54,972 nucleotides of DNA from Streptomyces hoynatensis (GTDB lineage Bacteria; Actinomycetota; Actinomycetes; Streptomycetales; Streptomycetaceae): NCBI RefSeq assembly GCF_003626535.1, contig NZ_RBAL01000031.1, positions 1 to 54,972 of the forward strand. The letters are read 5' to 3'. The translations under genes were made by a program, and so were the position numbers. Positions 18,244 to 26,031 of this stretch are shown piece after piece. Position 1 is the stretch's first letter; the number at the start of each line of letters is the position of its first letter. The notes beneath the pieces are model-generated. The model was not told the DNA's origin. It was given only the letters and a program-made list of their open reading frames with translations, and ran no database searches.

Positions 18244-19107
18244 ATGACGACGAACTCACCCGGAGACGGCCAACGGCCGTGGGGGCCCCACCGGGGCCCG
18301 CAGCCCTCTCCGTCCTCGCGCAGGCCGGCGCCAGGAAGGAGGTGGCCGTCGTTACGGGAGCTCTACAGCCGCTTACCCGGCGGGCCGTTGGTCTTCCTGA
18401 TGCTTTGGTTCTACCCGATCATACGCAACGCCCGGCACCTCACCCTGCGCTTCTTCCCTCAGGATGCCGGCGTCATCGTGCACGATGCGCTCATAGCGAA
18501 CGTCAAGCGGCTCCGCTGGTGGGCAGCAGTCGTGGTGGTCGTCGCGGCTCCGCTGTTCTTCGACACCGAACAGGACGCATTCGAAATAATCAGCGAGTCC
18601 TATACGCAGTACCTCTTCGCTCCCTTTTTGATCATCGTCACCGCACCCGCTGTCGTTGCCGTTTTCGTCTTCAGCTCCGCGCCGCACGCAAGGCCGGCGC
18701 TGCGGGCCTCGCTTCGCGACCCACTCCGGACACTCATCACGTATATCGGCGCAGTGGTCGTCTCGGCGACCGTCACGGCGTACGCATACGCGGCCTCCGA
18801 CTCCACAAATCCTTTGCTCGCCTTGGTGGTGCTGGCAGCCGCTCTGTGGTCGCTGTCCCTGTTCGTGTTCGCGTCGATCGCAGTGGTAAGGACCGGATTT
18901 GGCCTGGGGAAGGTGAATGCCGCACTCCCCGCCCTGCTGACCAGCATCCTCGTCTGGGAATGGACGGTGCTGGGTGGACTTCCCTCCGAGGGAACGGCAA
19001 TCGACTACCTGCTCATCCTCGGCGGGCCCACCACGGTGACCGCTATCGCCTACTGGGAGATTCACCGGTTGCGCACCGTATACGGAGTAACGCTGCGCAT
19101 ACGTTGA
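18244..19107 (+). CDS. Integral membrane protein of unknown function
   Basis: 287 residues; the ATG follows GGAGGGG at suitable spacing. A proline-rich cytoplasmic N-terminus (about 35 residues) precedes PLVFLMLWFYPIIRN, and there are about five to six further hydrophobic segments (WWAAVVVVVAAPLFF, FAPFLIIVTAPAVVAVFVF, LITYIGAVVVSATVTAYAYA, LLALVVLAAALWSLSLFVFA, YLLILGGPTTVTAIAYW). I do not recognise the family; it looks Yip1-like in the spacing of its helices, but that is only an impression. First intact gene inside the candidate island and apparently monocistronic. Confidence 0.65.
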   Translation: MTTNSPGDGQRPWGPHRGPQPSPSSRRPAPGRRWPSLRELYSRLPGGPLVFLMLWFYPIIRNARHLTLRFFPQDAGVIVHDALIANVKRLRWWAAVVVVVAAPLFFDTEQDAFEIISESYTQYLFAPFLIIVTAPAVVAVFVFSSAPHARPALRASLRDPLRTLITYIGAVVVSATVTAYAYAASDSTNPLLALVVLAAALWSLSLFVFASIAVVRTGFGLGKVNAALPALLTSILVWEWTVLGGLPSEGTAIDYLLILGGPTTVTAIAYWEIHRLRTVYGVTLRIR

Positions 19108-19189
19108 CGCATGCGGGCGTTCCCCGGTCACCGACGCAGCAAGCACCGGCGAGCACCTCCTCACGTCAAGGCGCTGCGCCGGGTCAGCC

Positions 19190-19330
19190 CCGGGGTTGTG
19201 CTGGCAGCGGTCTCCCTCAGCCGGTCCTTGCCGCCGAAGCAGTGCGACACCAGCCCCTTGGAGACCTCGGCGCGCTCGGCGATCCCGGCCGGGGAGGCAC
19301 CCTCGTAGCCGAACTCGGAGACCACCGCCG
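19190..19330 (-). pseudogene. TetR-family DNA-binding fragment
   Basis: The minus strand reads EFGYEGASPAGIAERAEVSK followed by GLVSHCFGGKDRLRET, the helix-turn-helix of a TetR regulator. Both the start and the ligand-binding domain are missing and the frame is short. It is debris within the island; the adjacent methyltransferase may once have been its neighbour. Confidence 0.6.
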
Positions 19331-19409
19331 CCCGTCACCTGGCCTATGGGGAAGCGGCCGACGAACGAGGACAGCTGACCGCTCTACCAGGGACTGGCCG
19401 TTCCGGTCG

Positions 19410-20198
19410 CTACTCGGCCCGCAGGACGAAGAACAGGAAGGACAGGAAGCGCGGCATGGCCGCGATGGTCTCGGGAAACAGTTCGTGGGCGGCGGGATCG
19501 GGATCCGGCTCGCTGACGGCTGTGATCCGGAAACGAGCCGTGGTGAACGCCTCGATCGTCGCGTGCAGCGGCCTGTGCCAGCGACTCACCAGGGCGGTCT
19601 GGCTGCCTATGGTCCACTCCGAGGTCCATTTGATGGTGTCGAAGTAGTTGCATTCGGCCTCCCGGCCGGCCTCGCGGTGCATGAGGGTGACGGCAAAGGG
19701 ATGGTCGACGGAAGCGATCAGCCGACCGCCGGGCTTGAGTATGCGTCGCAACTCGGCCAAAGCGGGCCCCCAGTCCTCCAAATAGTGCAGCACCAGGGAC
19801 GCGACGACATCGTCGAACGTGTCATCAGGGTAGGGAAGCGGATCGCCCAGTTCCGCCACCTGCAGGTCCGCACCGTCGCCGAGCCGCTGCCGGGCCAGCT
19901 CCAGCATCCCGGCGCTCGAGTCGAAGCCACTCACCATGGCGCCACGGTCACGCAACGCGGCAGACAGCAGCCCCGATCCACAGCCGGCGTCGAGGATCCG
20001 CCGGCCGGCCACGTCTCCGGCGAGGGCCAGCATCGCGGGACGCTCGTAGTAGGCATTGACCAGGTTGGTTTCGTTCACGGCCGCGTACGCCTTGGCGAAG
20101 CTGTCGTAGTCGTTGACCTTCGACGGTTCGGCACCCACCGCGGAGGGCGAGACCAGCCTGACGGACATCACGTGCTTCTGCTGCTCGCTGGAGACCAT
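19410..20198 (-). CDS. Class I SAM-dependent methyltransferase
   Basis: 262 residues (or 252 from the internal ATG at 20168). SAM-binding motif I is RRILDAGCGSGLLSAALRDR (about residues 67-86), the acidic loop is GFDSSAGMLELARQ, and motif IV/post I is DDTFDDVVASLVLHYLEDW. This is the small-molecule (UbiE/type 11) group of methyltransferases. The C-terminal part (HPFAVTLMHREAG, RWHRPLHATIEAF) resembles other actinomycete members but does not fix the substrate. Cytoplasmic. The upstream ATG has only a weak ribosome site. No partner gene sits beside it; it is flanked by gene debris. Confidence 0.75.
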   Translation of the reverse strand: MVSSEQQKHVMSVRLVSPSAVGAEPSKVNDYDSFAKAYAAVNETNLVNAYYERPAMLALAGDVAGRRILDAGCGSGLLSAALRDRGAMVSGFDSSAGMLELARQRLGDGADLQVAELGDPLPYPDDTFDDVVASLVLHYLEDWGPALAELRRILKPGGRLIASVDHPFAVTLMHREAGREAECNYFDTIKWTSEWTIGSQTALVSRWHRPLHATIEAFTTARFRITAVSEPDPDPAAHELFPETIAAMPRFLSFLFFVLRAE

Positions 20199-20715
20199 GG
20201 CGCGGGAGACGCGTCCTTGCAGCAGTTCGGTTTCCGACTACGGCCAACTGCCGGGCAGCGTCCGTCGCAGGGGGCGCTCTTCCCTGCCCCGGAGCCCTTT
20301 CCCTGTCCGGGCTCTGTCCGGGCCATGCCGGTGCGCCGGGCCCCCCGGGATACAGCAAGCGCCCCCGGCTTCGGAGCCGGAAAGCCGATGTACGCCCGCG
20401 CGTCCGCCGCTCGGCAGTCGCTCGGCTCCCTCGCAGCGGCCGGGCACCCGGGACTTCTCGGAGAAGACTCCACCCGCGCCACCAAGCGCCCGGAGCCGGA
20501 GAGGACCGTCGCCCTCGCCGGCGAGATCCGGGGCCTCCGGCGCCGCCGTGTCCCTCGTCGTCCCCGAGCACAACGGAGCCGAGTTCCCGGGTCCACACGG
20601 CTGGGTCCCGCGCCGCCGGGGGGTGCGGCGCGTCCCAGCCGCAGCACTACCCGGCCGCGGCGTGGCAGCCGGCGTCCCCCTCGGGGCCGCGCACTGCATC
20701 TGCAGGGTCCGGGCG
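20199..20715. other. Non-coding or decayed stretch
   Basis: About 500 bases between the methyltransferase start and the HINT fragment. Long open frames exist on both strands, as expected at this GC content, but none shows family-like sequence. Probably degraded DNA plus the methyltransferase promoter. Confidence 0.3.
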
Positions 20716-20894
20716 TCAATGTGACGCCTCGCCCCCCTTGAACCTCACGGTGTCGTGGTAGGTGCGGGTGGCGGTCACCGTGGCCGTGGTGCCGTCGGGC
20801 GTGCGCAAGTGCGCCCCCGGGGCGAGGTCGGCGGCGTTGGCCCGGGTGCGGGTGGCCTCGTCCCGGAAAGGGCGGCGGGAGGTGGCGGCAACGG
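20716..20894 (-). pseudogene. Third, degenerate pretoxin HINT fragment
   Basis: Reads STVAATSRRPFRDEATRTRA then NAADLAPGAHLRTPDGTTAT and VTATRTYHDT, clearly homologous to the HINT of the RHS gene at 1748-8704 and of the orphan cassette at 25-561. The catalytic HHPF has become RRPF, and the end of the domain (the VHN junction) is lost. It lies some 18 kb from the RHS gene, inside the island, without toxin tip or immunity gene. DNA identity with the other copies is still visible (GGTCACCGTGGCCGTGGTGC and following). Confidence 0.75.
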
Positions 20895-20962
20895 TGCTCG
20901 AAGGAACCGTCCCGGTCACCGGGCACCGATATCTCCACCGGCCCAACATCCGTCAGCACTGA
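20895..20962 (-). pseudogene. IS256 (Mutator)-type transposase fragment
   Basis: About 22 residues, VLTDVGPVEISVPGDRDGSF, match the conserved block of IS256-family transposases (consensus of the type GPVEIxVPRDRxGxFEP). The fragment is fused at its 3' end to the HINT fragment with no remaining transposase sequence on either side. Confidence 0.6.
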
Positions 20963-21108
20963 AGGAAGGGCTCAGGAAGCGGACTGGCACAAGTGAGCCG
21001 CCGTCCGCTGGCCGTTGAGACAGCGGCTCGCGGACCGGCCTGACCCACGAAGCTTCACCTCGCCGCTCGCACTCACCCCAAGCCGGCTCTGGGCAGGCCC
21101 ACTCGCTC

Positions 21109-21308
21109 ATGGGCAAGCACACCACCAAGAAGAGCAAGTGGACGCCGCCGCTGTCCGCCGACAGGCTCCCTGCCGACACCCGCATCCATCTGGCCCGCCC
21201 CCGGGACGCCGCGGCGGCCGATGCCCTGATGACCACCACTGGGAACGAGGTACGGATCACCCCGTCCTGTGTGAGGCGATCGAGAAACTGGACGGCCAGC
21301 TCCGTCAT
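21109..21308 (+). pseudogene. Short remnant, possibly a GNAT acetyltransferase N-terminus
   Basis: Starts MGKHTTKKSKWTPPLSADRL and continues TRIHLARPRDAAAADALMTT, which looks like the start of a GNAT domain (the IRxARPxDAAA strand-helix). A frameshift near 21255 would bring CEAIEKLDGQL into line. It runs into the 3' end of the NACHT gene on the opposite strand. Weak identification from a short sequence. Confidence 0.3.
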
Positions 21309-23923
21309 CCTGACTCTTCTTCACCCTGCCTACCCACGTGCGGCCCAGCGCCGTTGCGCCGCTGATCGCCGAATGCGGAAGCCGGCGGCGCGTCACCCAG
21401 CTCGCCGAGCTGCCGGGCCGCCTCCACCCGGTTCCAGTCAGTGAGGGTGGTGTCGGTGGCCAGGGCGAGGAACAGGTCGGCGGCGCGTGGGTCACCCAGC
21501 TCGCCGAGCCCCCAGGCCGCCCACTCCCGGGCGCCGGCGTTGCCGAGGGTGGTGTCGGTGGCCAGGGTGTGGAGCAGGTCGGCGGCGCGTGGGTCACCCC
21601 GCTCGCCGAGCCCCCGGGCCGCCCACACCCGGTCACCGCTGTCGAGGGCGGTGTCGGTGGCCAGGCTGAGGAACAGGTCGGCGGCGCGTGGGTCACCCCG
21701 CTCGCCGAGCCCCCGGGCCGCCCACACCCGGTCACCGCTGTCGAGGGCGGTGTCGGTGGCCAGAGTGAGGAACAGGTCGGCGGCGCGTGGGTCACCCAGC
21801 TCGGCCAGCTCCCGGGCCGCCTCCACCCGGTTCCAGTCAGTGAGGGTGGCGTCGGTGGCCAGGGCGAGGAACAGGTCGGCGGCGCGTGGGTCACCCAGCT
21901 TGCCGAGCCCCCGGGCCGCCCACACCCGGTCATCGTTGCCGAGGGTGGTGTCGGTGGCCAGGCTGAGGAACAGGTCGGCGGTGGCGCGGACGGTGTCCGG
22001 GGGGATGAGGGTGCCGAGGCGGACCTGTGAGGCGATGAACTCGCAGCCGTGCAGTCCCGCGCGGCGGGAGGCCAGGCGGTTCAGGTAGGGGTCGACGGCG
22101 TGGGGGTCGAATTCGCGCGCGGTGTCGAGGAGGAATCCGATGTAGGACAGGTTGCCATCGTCTGAGGTTGGGGGTTGCCAGTAGCGGCGGAGCCACAGTC
22201 GGGGCCTGACCCCCGGCGCATCGGGGGGCAGCAGTCCGACCCCCCGGTTATAGGAAGGCAGGTATCGGGCAGGGTGGTGGAAGGCCCGGTGAACAGCCTT
22301 GTCTCGGGTGTGCGGATCGTGGGTGGCGTGGCGGGCCGCGAGGTACTCCTGGAGGGTCTGGTGCAGGAAGACGAGTTCGCCCGCGCGGACGGTCAACAGG
22401 CCGCTGCGGCGCAGGGCGGTGCTCAGGAACTCCCGCCACTGGTCTTCCGGTATGCGTGGGGGACCCTGGGCTTCGGGGTGGGATTTCACGATGTCCAGTG
22501 CTGGCTCATTGTTCCCGTTGTGGCGCTCGGCCGCTAAATGGGCGATGAGGTCGTGCAGGTGGTTCAGGACGTGCTGGGCTTCCTGCCGTGCGCCTGCCGG
22601 GCCGGGGGTGTCCTGGTGCCTGTGCAGCAGGCCGATGAAGTCCCCATACAGCTTGCCGCGGCTCTGCGGTAGTGGCCGGCTGGGGTCGGCGGCGTGCAGC
22701 TGGCACAGCATGGAGGCCATCAGCGGGATGCGGGCCAGGTCGGTCAGGCTGGCGCGTTGCAGGTCTTGGACGAAGCGCTCGGCGATGCTGTGGGCGTCGT
22801 CCAGGCCCGCCGCGCGGAACCAGCTGCCGGCCACTGCCGGGAGCTGGTCCACGGTGAAGGGCATCAGCTCGTGGCGCGGCCACTGCCGGTCCAGGGCGTC
22901 GAGTTCGTTGCCGGGCAGGGGGCGGGTGGCCACCACGAAGCGATACGGCCCGGCGGGACTGTCCTTGACGACATTCGTGATGGTGAGCAGCACCTCACGC
23001 CGGGCCTTGGGGTCGGTGACCTCGTCGAGGCCGTCGACCAGCACCAGCCACTGCGTGCCCGGCTGGGGTGGGGCGCTGAAGAACTCTTCTGGCAGGTTCT
23101 CGGTCAGCCCGTGCTGGGGCAGGTGGGCGTTCACGGCCGAGGCCAGGGCCGAGGTGAGCGGCCGGTGGACCAGGTCTGCGGCTGTGACCAGCACCGCGAC
23201 GGGCGCATCCCGCTGGCCGGCCATCCAGCGTTCGGCGCTGTGGGCCAGGTGGGTGCGCAGCAGGCTTGATTTACCGCCGCCCGGTCCGGCCAGGACCACA
23301 CATGCGTGCTGCTCGGCCAGGACCTGCAGGGCGGGACGGGTATCCGCCGGCCCGCGGAGCGGGCCAGGATGGCCGCGGCTCTCGCCGCCCGAGCCGCCGG
23401 GGGTCTGTTCGGTCCAGGGGGCGGTCTGCTGGCGCAGGTAGACGGAGGCCAGCGGCGGCGTGGTGCCGGGCAGCACACCCGGGTAGGGGTGGTCACGGGC
23501 CGCGCGCCCAGCGGCCTTCAGGTAGGCGTCCAGGTGTCGGGTGGGCACCGCAGACCGGGAAGTGACAGTCCGCGAAGTGCTGGCGTCTTCCCACCAGGTC
23601 TTCCACAGCTTCTTCCTGACGGCCCATCCCGCATTTGCCACGGCGCGGTCGCGGCCGGTGAGAGTATCGGCAGGCGGCCGGCCCGACCACTCCTCGAGCA
23701 CCTCGACCAGGGCCCACAGGACTTGGAAGTCCCTGGCCGGGATGCCCTTCTCGAACCAGCCGCCGACGGTGGTATACGAGAGCAGCTGGTCCTGCCGAAG
23801 CCGACAATTGGCTTCGGCGATGGCCTCCTTACGGGTCCGGCCTCTCAGCGCCGCGTCCTCCAGCTTGCGCAGCTCATCGCGCAGTACCCGCCGTTCGGCG
23901 CTCAGCTCGGTCCTCTTGCTCAC
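21305..23923 (-). CDS. NACHT STAND ATPase with N-terminal HTH-like domain and HEAT repeats
   Basis: 872 residues from the GTG at 23921-23923, with GGAGG eight bases upstream; the upstream ATG at 24049 has no such site. Residues 1-80 are helical and HTH-like (RTRKEAIAEAN, TTVGGWFEKG). The NACHT core has Walker A GPGGGKSS (about 213-219) and Walker B WLVLVDGLDE (about 293-301), then LARIPLMASMLCQL and FLHQTLQEYLAAR, typical of NACHT helical domains. Six 33-residue HEAT-like repeats follow (ADLFLxLATD...GDPRA). Bacterial NACHT proteins are known antiphage STAND sensors that oligomerise on infection; the repeats would sense a ligand. The last 28 residues read into unrelated sequence, so the 3' end may be truncated. 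No fused effector is obvious. Divergent from a small membrane protein. Confidence 0.85.
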   Translation of the reverse strand: MSKRTELSAERRVLRDELRKLEDAALRGRTRKEAIAEANCRLRQDQLLSYTTVGGWFEKGIPARDFQVLWALVEVLEEWSGRPPADTLTGRDRAVANAGWAVRKKLWKTWWEDASTSRTVTSRSAVPTRHLDAYLKAAGRAARDHPYPGVLPGTTPPLASVYLRQQTAPWTEQTPGGSGGESRGHPGPLRGPADTRPALQVLAEQHACVVLAGPGGGKSSLLRTHLAHSAERWMAGQRDAPVAVLVTAADLVHRPLTSALASAVNAHLPQHGLTENLPEEFFSAPPQPGTQWLVLVDGLDEVTDPKARREVLLTITNVVKDSPAGPYRFVVATRPLPGNELDALDRQWPRHELMPFTVDQLPAVAGSWFRAAGLDDAHSIAERFVQDLQRASLTDLARIPLMASMLCQLHAADPSRPLPQSRGKLYGDFIGLLHRHQDTPGPAGARQEAQHVLNHLHDLIAHLAAERHNGNNEPALDIVKSHPEAQGPPRIPEDQWREFLSTALRRSGLLTVRAGELVFLHQTLQEYLAARHATHDPHTRDKAVHRAFHHPARYLPSYNRGVGLLPPDAPGVRPRLWLRRYWQPPTSDDGNLSYIGFLLDTAREFDPHAVDPYLNRLASRRAGLHGCEFIASQVRLGTLIPPDTVRATADLFLSLATDTTLGNDDRVWAARGLGKLGDPRAADLFLALATDATLTDWNRVEAARELAELGDPRAADLFLTLATDTALDSGDRVWAARGLGERGDPRAADLFLSLATDTALDSGDRVWAARGLGERGDPRAADLLHTLATDTTLGNAGAREWAAWGLGELGDPRAADLFLALATDTTLTDWNRVEAARQLGELGDAPPASAFGDQRRNGAGPHVGRQGEEESG
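21392..21979 (-). repeat. Six tandem 99-bp units encoding HEAT-like repeats
   Basis: Units of 33 codons (one of 34, the last of 30). The third and fourth differ in very few bases, indicating recent duplication or gene conversion. Units two and six share TLTDWNRVEAAR and units three and four TALDSGDRVWAARGLGERGD, so pairs seem to have been copied as blocks. Confidence 0.8.
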
Positions 23924-24066
23924 GGTGTCCCCTCCCGCGCCGTGCGGATCGATCCGTCGGATCCGTCCGACAGCGAGCACGAAATGCCTGTGACCAGGAC
24001 TTTTGACGCAGCTGTCCGTTCGGTCCGGCGAAGCTTCATCGCCTCGCAATTCTCGGCTGTGATGTC

Positions 24067-24098
24067 GTCCGCGCGGTCCGGACAGGAACCGCGCGGAC
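24067..24098 (+). promoter_or_regulatory. Perfect 11-bp inverted repeat before the small membrane gene
   Basis: GTCCGCGCGGT (24067-24077) and ACCGCGCGGAC (24088-24098) are exact reverse complements separated by 10 bases, ending 13 bases before the ATG at 24112. It lies in the ~190-bp divergent region shared with the NACHT gene and could be an operator, or an mRNA hairpin near the ribosome site. Confidence 0.45.
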
Positions 24099-24111
24099 GA
24101 AAGGGAACGCC

Positions 24112-24282
24112 ATGAATGTCACTGCCTGGGTCCTGGCGCCTGTGGCCGTCGCCCTGATCGTCGCCGTGGCGGCGGTCCTGGTCGTCATCGTCGCGGTCAA
24201 GGGCACCGCCCCGTCCGACCGCGCCACCGTCTTGAAGGCCGTCGCCGAGGTGATCCGCGCCATACGCGGCACCCGACGCTGA
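24112..24282 (+). CDS. Small single-span membrane protein divergent from the NACHT gene
   Basis: 56 residues: MNVTAWVLAPVAVALIVAVA begins one strongly hydrophobic helix (about residues 5-29, ending VVIVAVKG), followed by a basic cytoplasmic tail (VLKAVAEVIRAIRGTRR). The ATG is preceded by AAGGGA at normal spacing. Unknown family. Codon third positions are G/C-rich, supporting real coding. The divergent position and shared regulatory region suggest it could work with the NACHT protein, for example as a membrane partner, but this rests on position alone. Confidence 0.6.
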   Translation: MNVTAWVLAPVAVALIVAVAAVLVVIVAVKGTAPSDRATVLKAVAEVIRAIRGTRR

Positions 24283-24382
24283 CGGCACCCCGTGCTCAAG
24301 CAGCAGCACGCAACCTGACCGCGTCCCGCCCCGCTTCCCCGCCACCAGCCCCAGCTCGTCCACACCCACCCGCTGCCACCCC

Positions 24383-25120
24383 ATGCCACACATCATGCCG
24401 AAGCGCCCCAGGCCCGGACCACAACACTCAAAGATCATCGCCGTTCAGGGCCGATCACACGTTCGTAGCGGGCAGCCCGAGGACATCGCCCGCCTCTCCC
24501 CCTTCGTGCGCCCTCACATCAACGCGCTCGGCAGGTACTCCTTGCAGCCCCCCGGGCTGCCCGGCGGCCTGCGGCCCCTGGGGACAAAGACGATCGCCGC
24601 GACGGCCACGACGCTCTTCCTGCCCGAAGTCGTCGACCGGGCCGTCGACCTCACCGGGGACGCCCGCGCCGTCACCGTGTCCCGCAACGTCACCGGCGTC
24701 GTTGCGGCAGGGCTCATGCTGCTGCTCATCGTCGGCTCGGCCCGCCCGCGGCACACGCGCACGCTCATCGCCGCGGGCACCTTCGGCATCGGGCTGACGC
24801 TCGTGGGGATGGATCTCGCCCGAGGTGACCACCCCGGGCCCGCCCTCGCCCCGGCCGACGGCCCCGCGCAACCCTCCGCCGCCTACTGGGTGCTCGTCTG
24901 CTGCGCCCACCTGGTCGCCGACCTCGTCGTCACCGTGGTGTGCGGACGCTACAGCGCACGCACCGCCGACCGTGATCTCGCCTGGTCCCTGAGGCTGTTC
25001 GCCGGCGGCAGCGTCCTCGCCGTCGCCTACTGGGCCGGCTACCTCGCCCAGCTCTACGTCCCGTCCTCAGGCGCCATGCTGTGGCTGACGGTCGTCAAGC
25101 CCGAAGGACACACCACATGA
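24383..25120 (+). CDS. Chimeric ORF: Tn3 transposase tail fused to part of a membrane protein
   Basis: 245 residues. Residues 31-67 (bases 24473-24583) read EDIARLSPFVRPHINALGRY and LPGGLRPL, the C-terminal signature of Tn3-family transposases. From about residue 70 the protein is a multi-span membrane protein: VVDRAVDLTGDARAVTVSRN, then helices NVTGVVAAGLMLLLIVGSAR, LIAAGTFGIGLTLVGMDLA, YWVLVCCAHLVADLVVTVV and LAVAYWAGYLAQLYV. This pattern recalls the MAB_1171c-like membrane proteins of streptomycetes, which are usually longer (about 400 residues), so it may lack both ends. It overlaps the next gene by ATGA, suggesting coupling. The start codon is uncertain; the fusion may not be expressed as one protein. 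Confidence 0.5.
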   Translation: MPHIMPKRPRPGPQHSKIIAVQGRSHVRSGQPEDIARLSPFVRPHINALGRYSLQPPGLPGGLRPLGTKTIAATATTLFLPEVVDRAVDLTGDARAVTVSRNVTGVVAAGLMLLLIVGSARPRHTRTLIAAGTFGIGLTLVGMDLARGDHPGPALAPADGPAQPSAAYWVLVCCAHLVADLVVTVVCGRYSARTADRDLAWSLRLFAGGSVLAVAYWAGYLAQLYVPSSGAMLWLTVVKPEGHTT

Positions 25121-25395
25121 CCACCGCCCTGATCACCGGAGGAACCTCCGGCATCGGCCTCGGCTTCGCCCGCCGCTTCGCCGCCGCCGGGCACGACCTC
25201 CTCCTCGCCGCCCGCAACCAGCCCCGACTCGACCGGGTCGCCGCCGACCTCCGCCGCGGCCACGGCGTGCGCGTCGACGCGATCAGCGCGGACCTCGCCA
25301 CCCCGGACGGGTGCGCCACGGTGGAGAAGCACCTCTCCGCCTGCGCCGTCGACATCCTGGTCAACAACGCCGGCCTCAGCCTCCCCCAGCCCTAG
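25117..25395 (+). pseudogene. SDR oxidoreductase truncated at the tRNA-flanking repeat
   Basis: 92 residues beginning MTTALITGGTSGIGLGFARR, the TGxxxGIG dinucleotide-binding loop of short-chain dehydrogenases, and ending VDILVNNAGLSLPQP with the NNAG motif. A normal SDR is about 250 residues; the catalytic Ser and YxxxK and the substrate half are missing. The TAG stop (25393-25395) is formed at the first base of the repeat shared with 17856-17930, so the gene was cut by the recombination that made the right boundary. Its ATG overlaps the previous stop (ATGA). It cannot be an active enzyme. Confidence 0.8.
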
Positions 25396-25404
25396 TCACG
25401 CAGA

Positions 25405-25430
25405 GGGCCCCTCCCGTTCGGGAGGGGCCC
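25405..25430 (-). terminator. tRNA-Ala terminator
   Basis: GGGCCCCTCCC-GTTC-GGGAGGGGCCC: a perfect 11-bp stem with a 4-base loop, starting 10 bases after the 3' end of the tRNA. Confidence 0.75.
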
Positions 25431-25439
25431 TGCGACCTG

Positions 25440-25512
<73 letters not shown>

Positions 25513-25613
25513 TTGCGGTCCCGTTTCCGGTTCCCCTCGCGGTTCCCCTTGGCGGTGACCCCTACTCTACACGCCCTCCCTGGGCGAATGCCAAATCGCT
25601 TTCGGCTCCGGCG

Positions 25614-25847
25614 TCACACGCTGGCGAAGGAGTAGAAGCGTTTGAGGGCGCAGTGTTCGTCCAGCAGGCGCCCGTAGATCGGCTCGCCCTCCAGCTCGCG
25701 GTAGACCTCGATGGGGTCGCCTTTTATGATCAGCGCGCGGGCGCACTCGACGCACCAGTACTGGTAGGCGACGTTGACCGGCTGGAGGTCGCGGACGATC
25801 GGGGTGCCCGCGCCGCACCAGTCGCACTTTCTGCTGTGTGCCCCCAT
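25614..25847 (-). CDS. Small zinc-ribbon protein
   Basis: 77 residues with two CxxC pairs (CDWCGAG near residue 8, WCVECAR near 32), the arrangement of a small zinc ribbon. The rest is hydrophilic (PIEVYRELEGEPIYGRLLDE). No signal peptide. Looks like a conserved small actinomycete protein of unknown role. It is a lone gene between tRNA-Ala and the MFS exporter, and the first apparently undamaged gene right of the island. Confidence 0.7.
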   Translation of the reverse strand: MGAHSRKCDWCGAGTPIVRDLQPVNVAYQYWCVECARALIIKGDPIEVYRELEGEPIYGRLLDEHCALKRFYSFASV

Positions 25848-26031
25848 GAGCGATCAGCTCCACCCTCGGTCGTGGGCCGTGCGCACGAGGCATACCCCCG
25901 TCAGCTCGCCAGTGGGTTTGATCCGGCGGGTCCCTTGCCCCTGCCGTGTGACGATTCTGCCACGTCAGGGCGCGGGCGATAAGCCGCCGGTCCCGCCTCC
26001 CTGGGAAGGGAGACGGGATCGATACATCGTC

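Larger units (their letters stand above)
17856..25439. mobile_element. Candidate genomic island at tRNA-Ala, decayed
   Basis: Bounded on the left by the tRNA 3' remnant and on the right by the intact tRNA-Ala and its terminator. The SDR gene at the right end stops exactly where the repeat starts. The content is typical accessory material: a NACHT-HEAT protein, a methyltransferase, membrane proteins, and fragments of TetR, pretoxin HINT, IS256-type and Tn3-type transposase genes. No integrase or excisionase was found, so the segment is probably immobile now. It might be the product of several insertions and deletions rather than one element. Confidence 0.55.

Noticed and set aside
21392..21979. 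Regular ~99-bp repeats that could suggest a CRISPR-like array
   Set aside because: The units are contiguous, in frame and code for HEAT repeats; there are no short repeats with unique spacers and no cas genes.
17856..25439. Intact prophage or integrative conjugative element
   Set aside because: No integrase, excisionase, replication, FtsK-like transfer or phage structural gene was found; only a decayed island can be supported.
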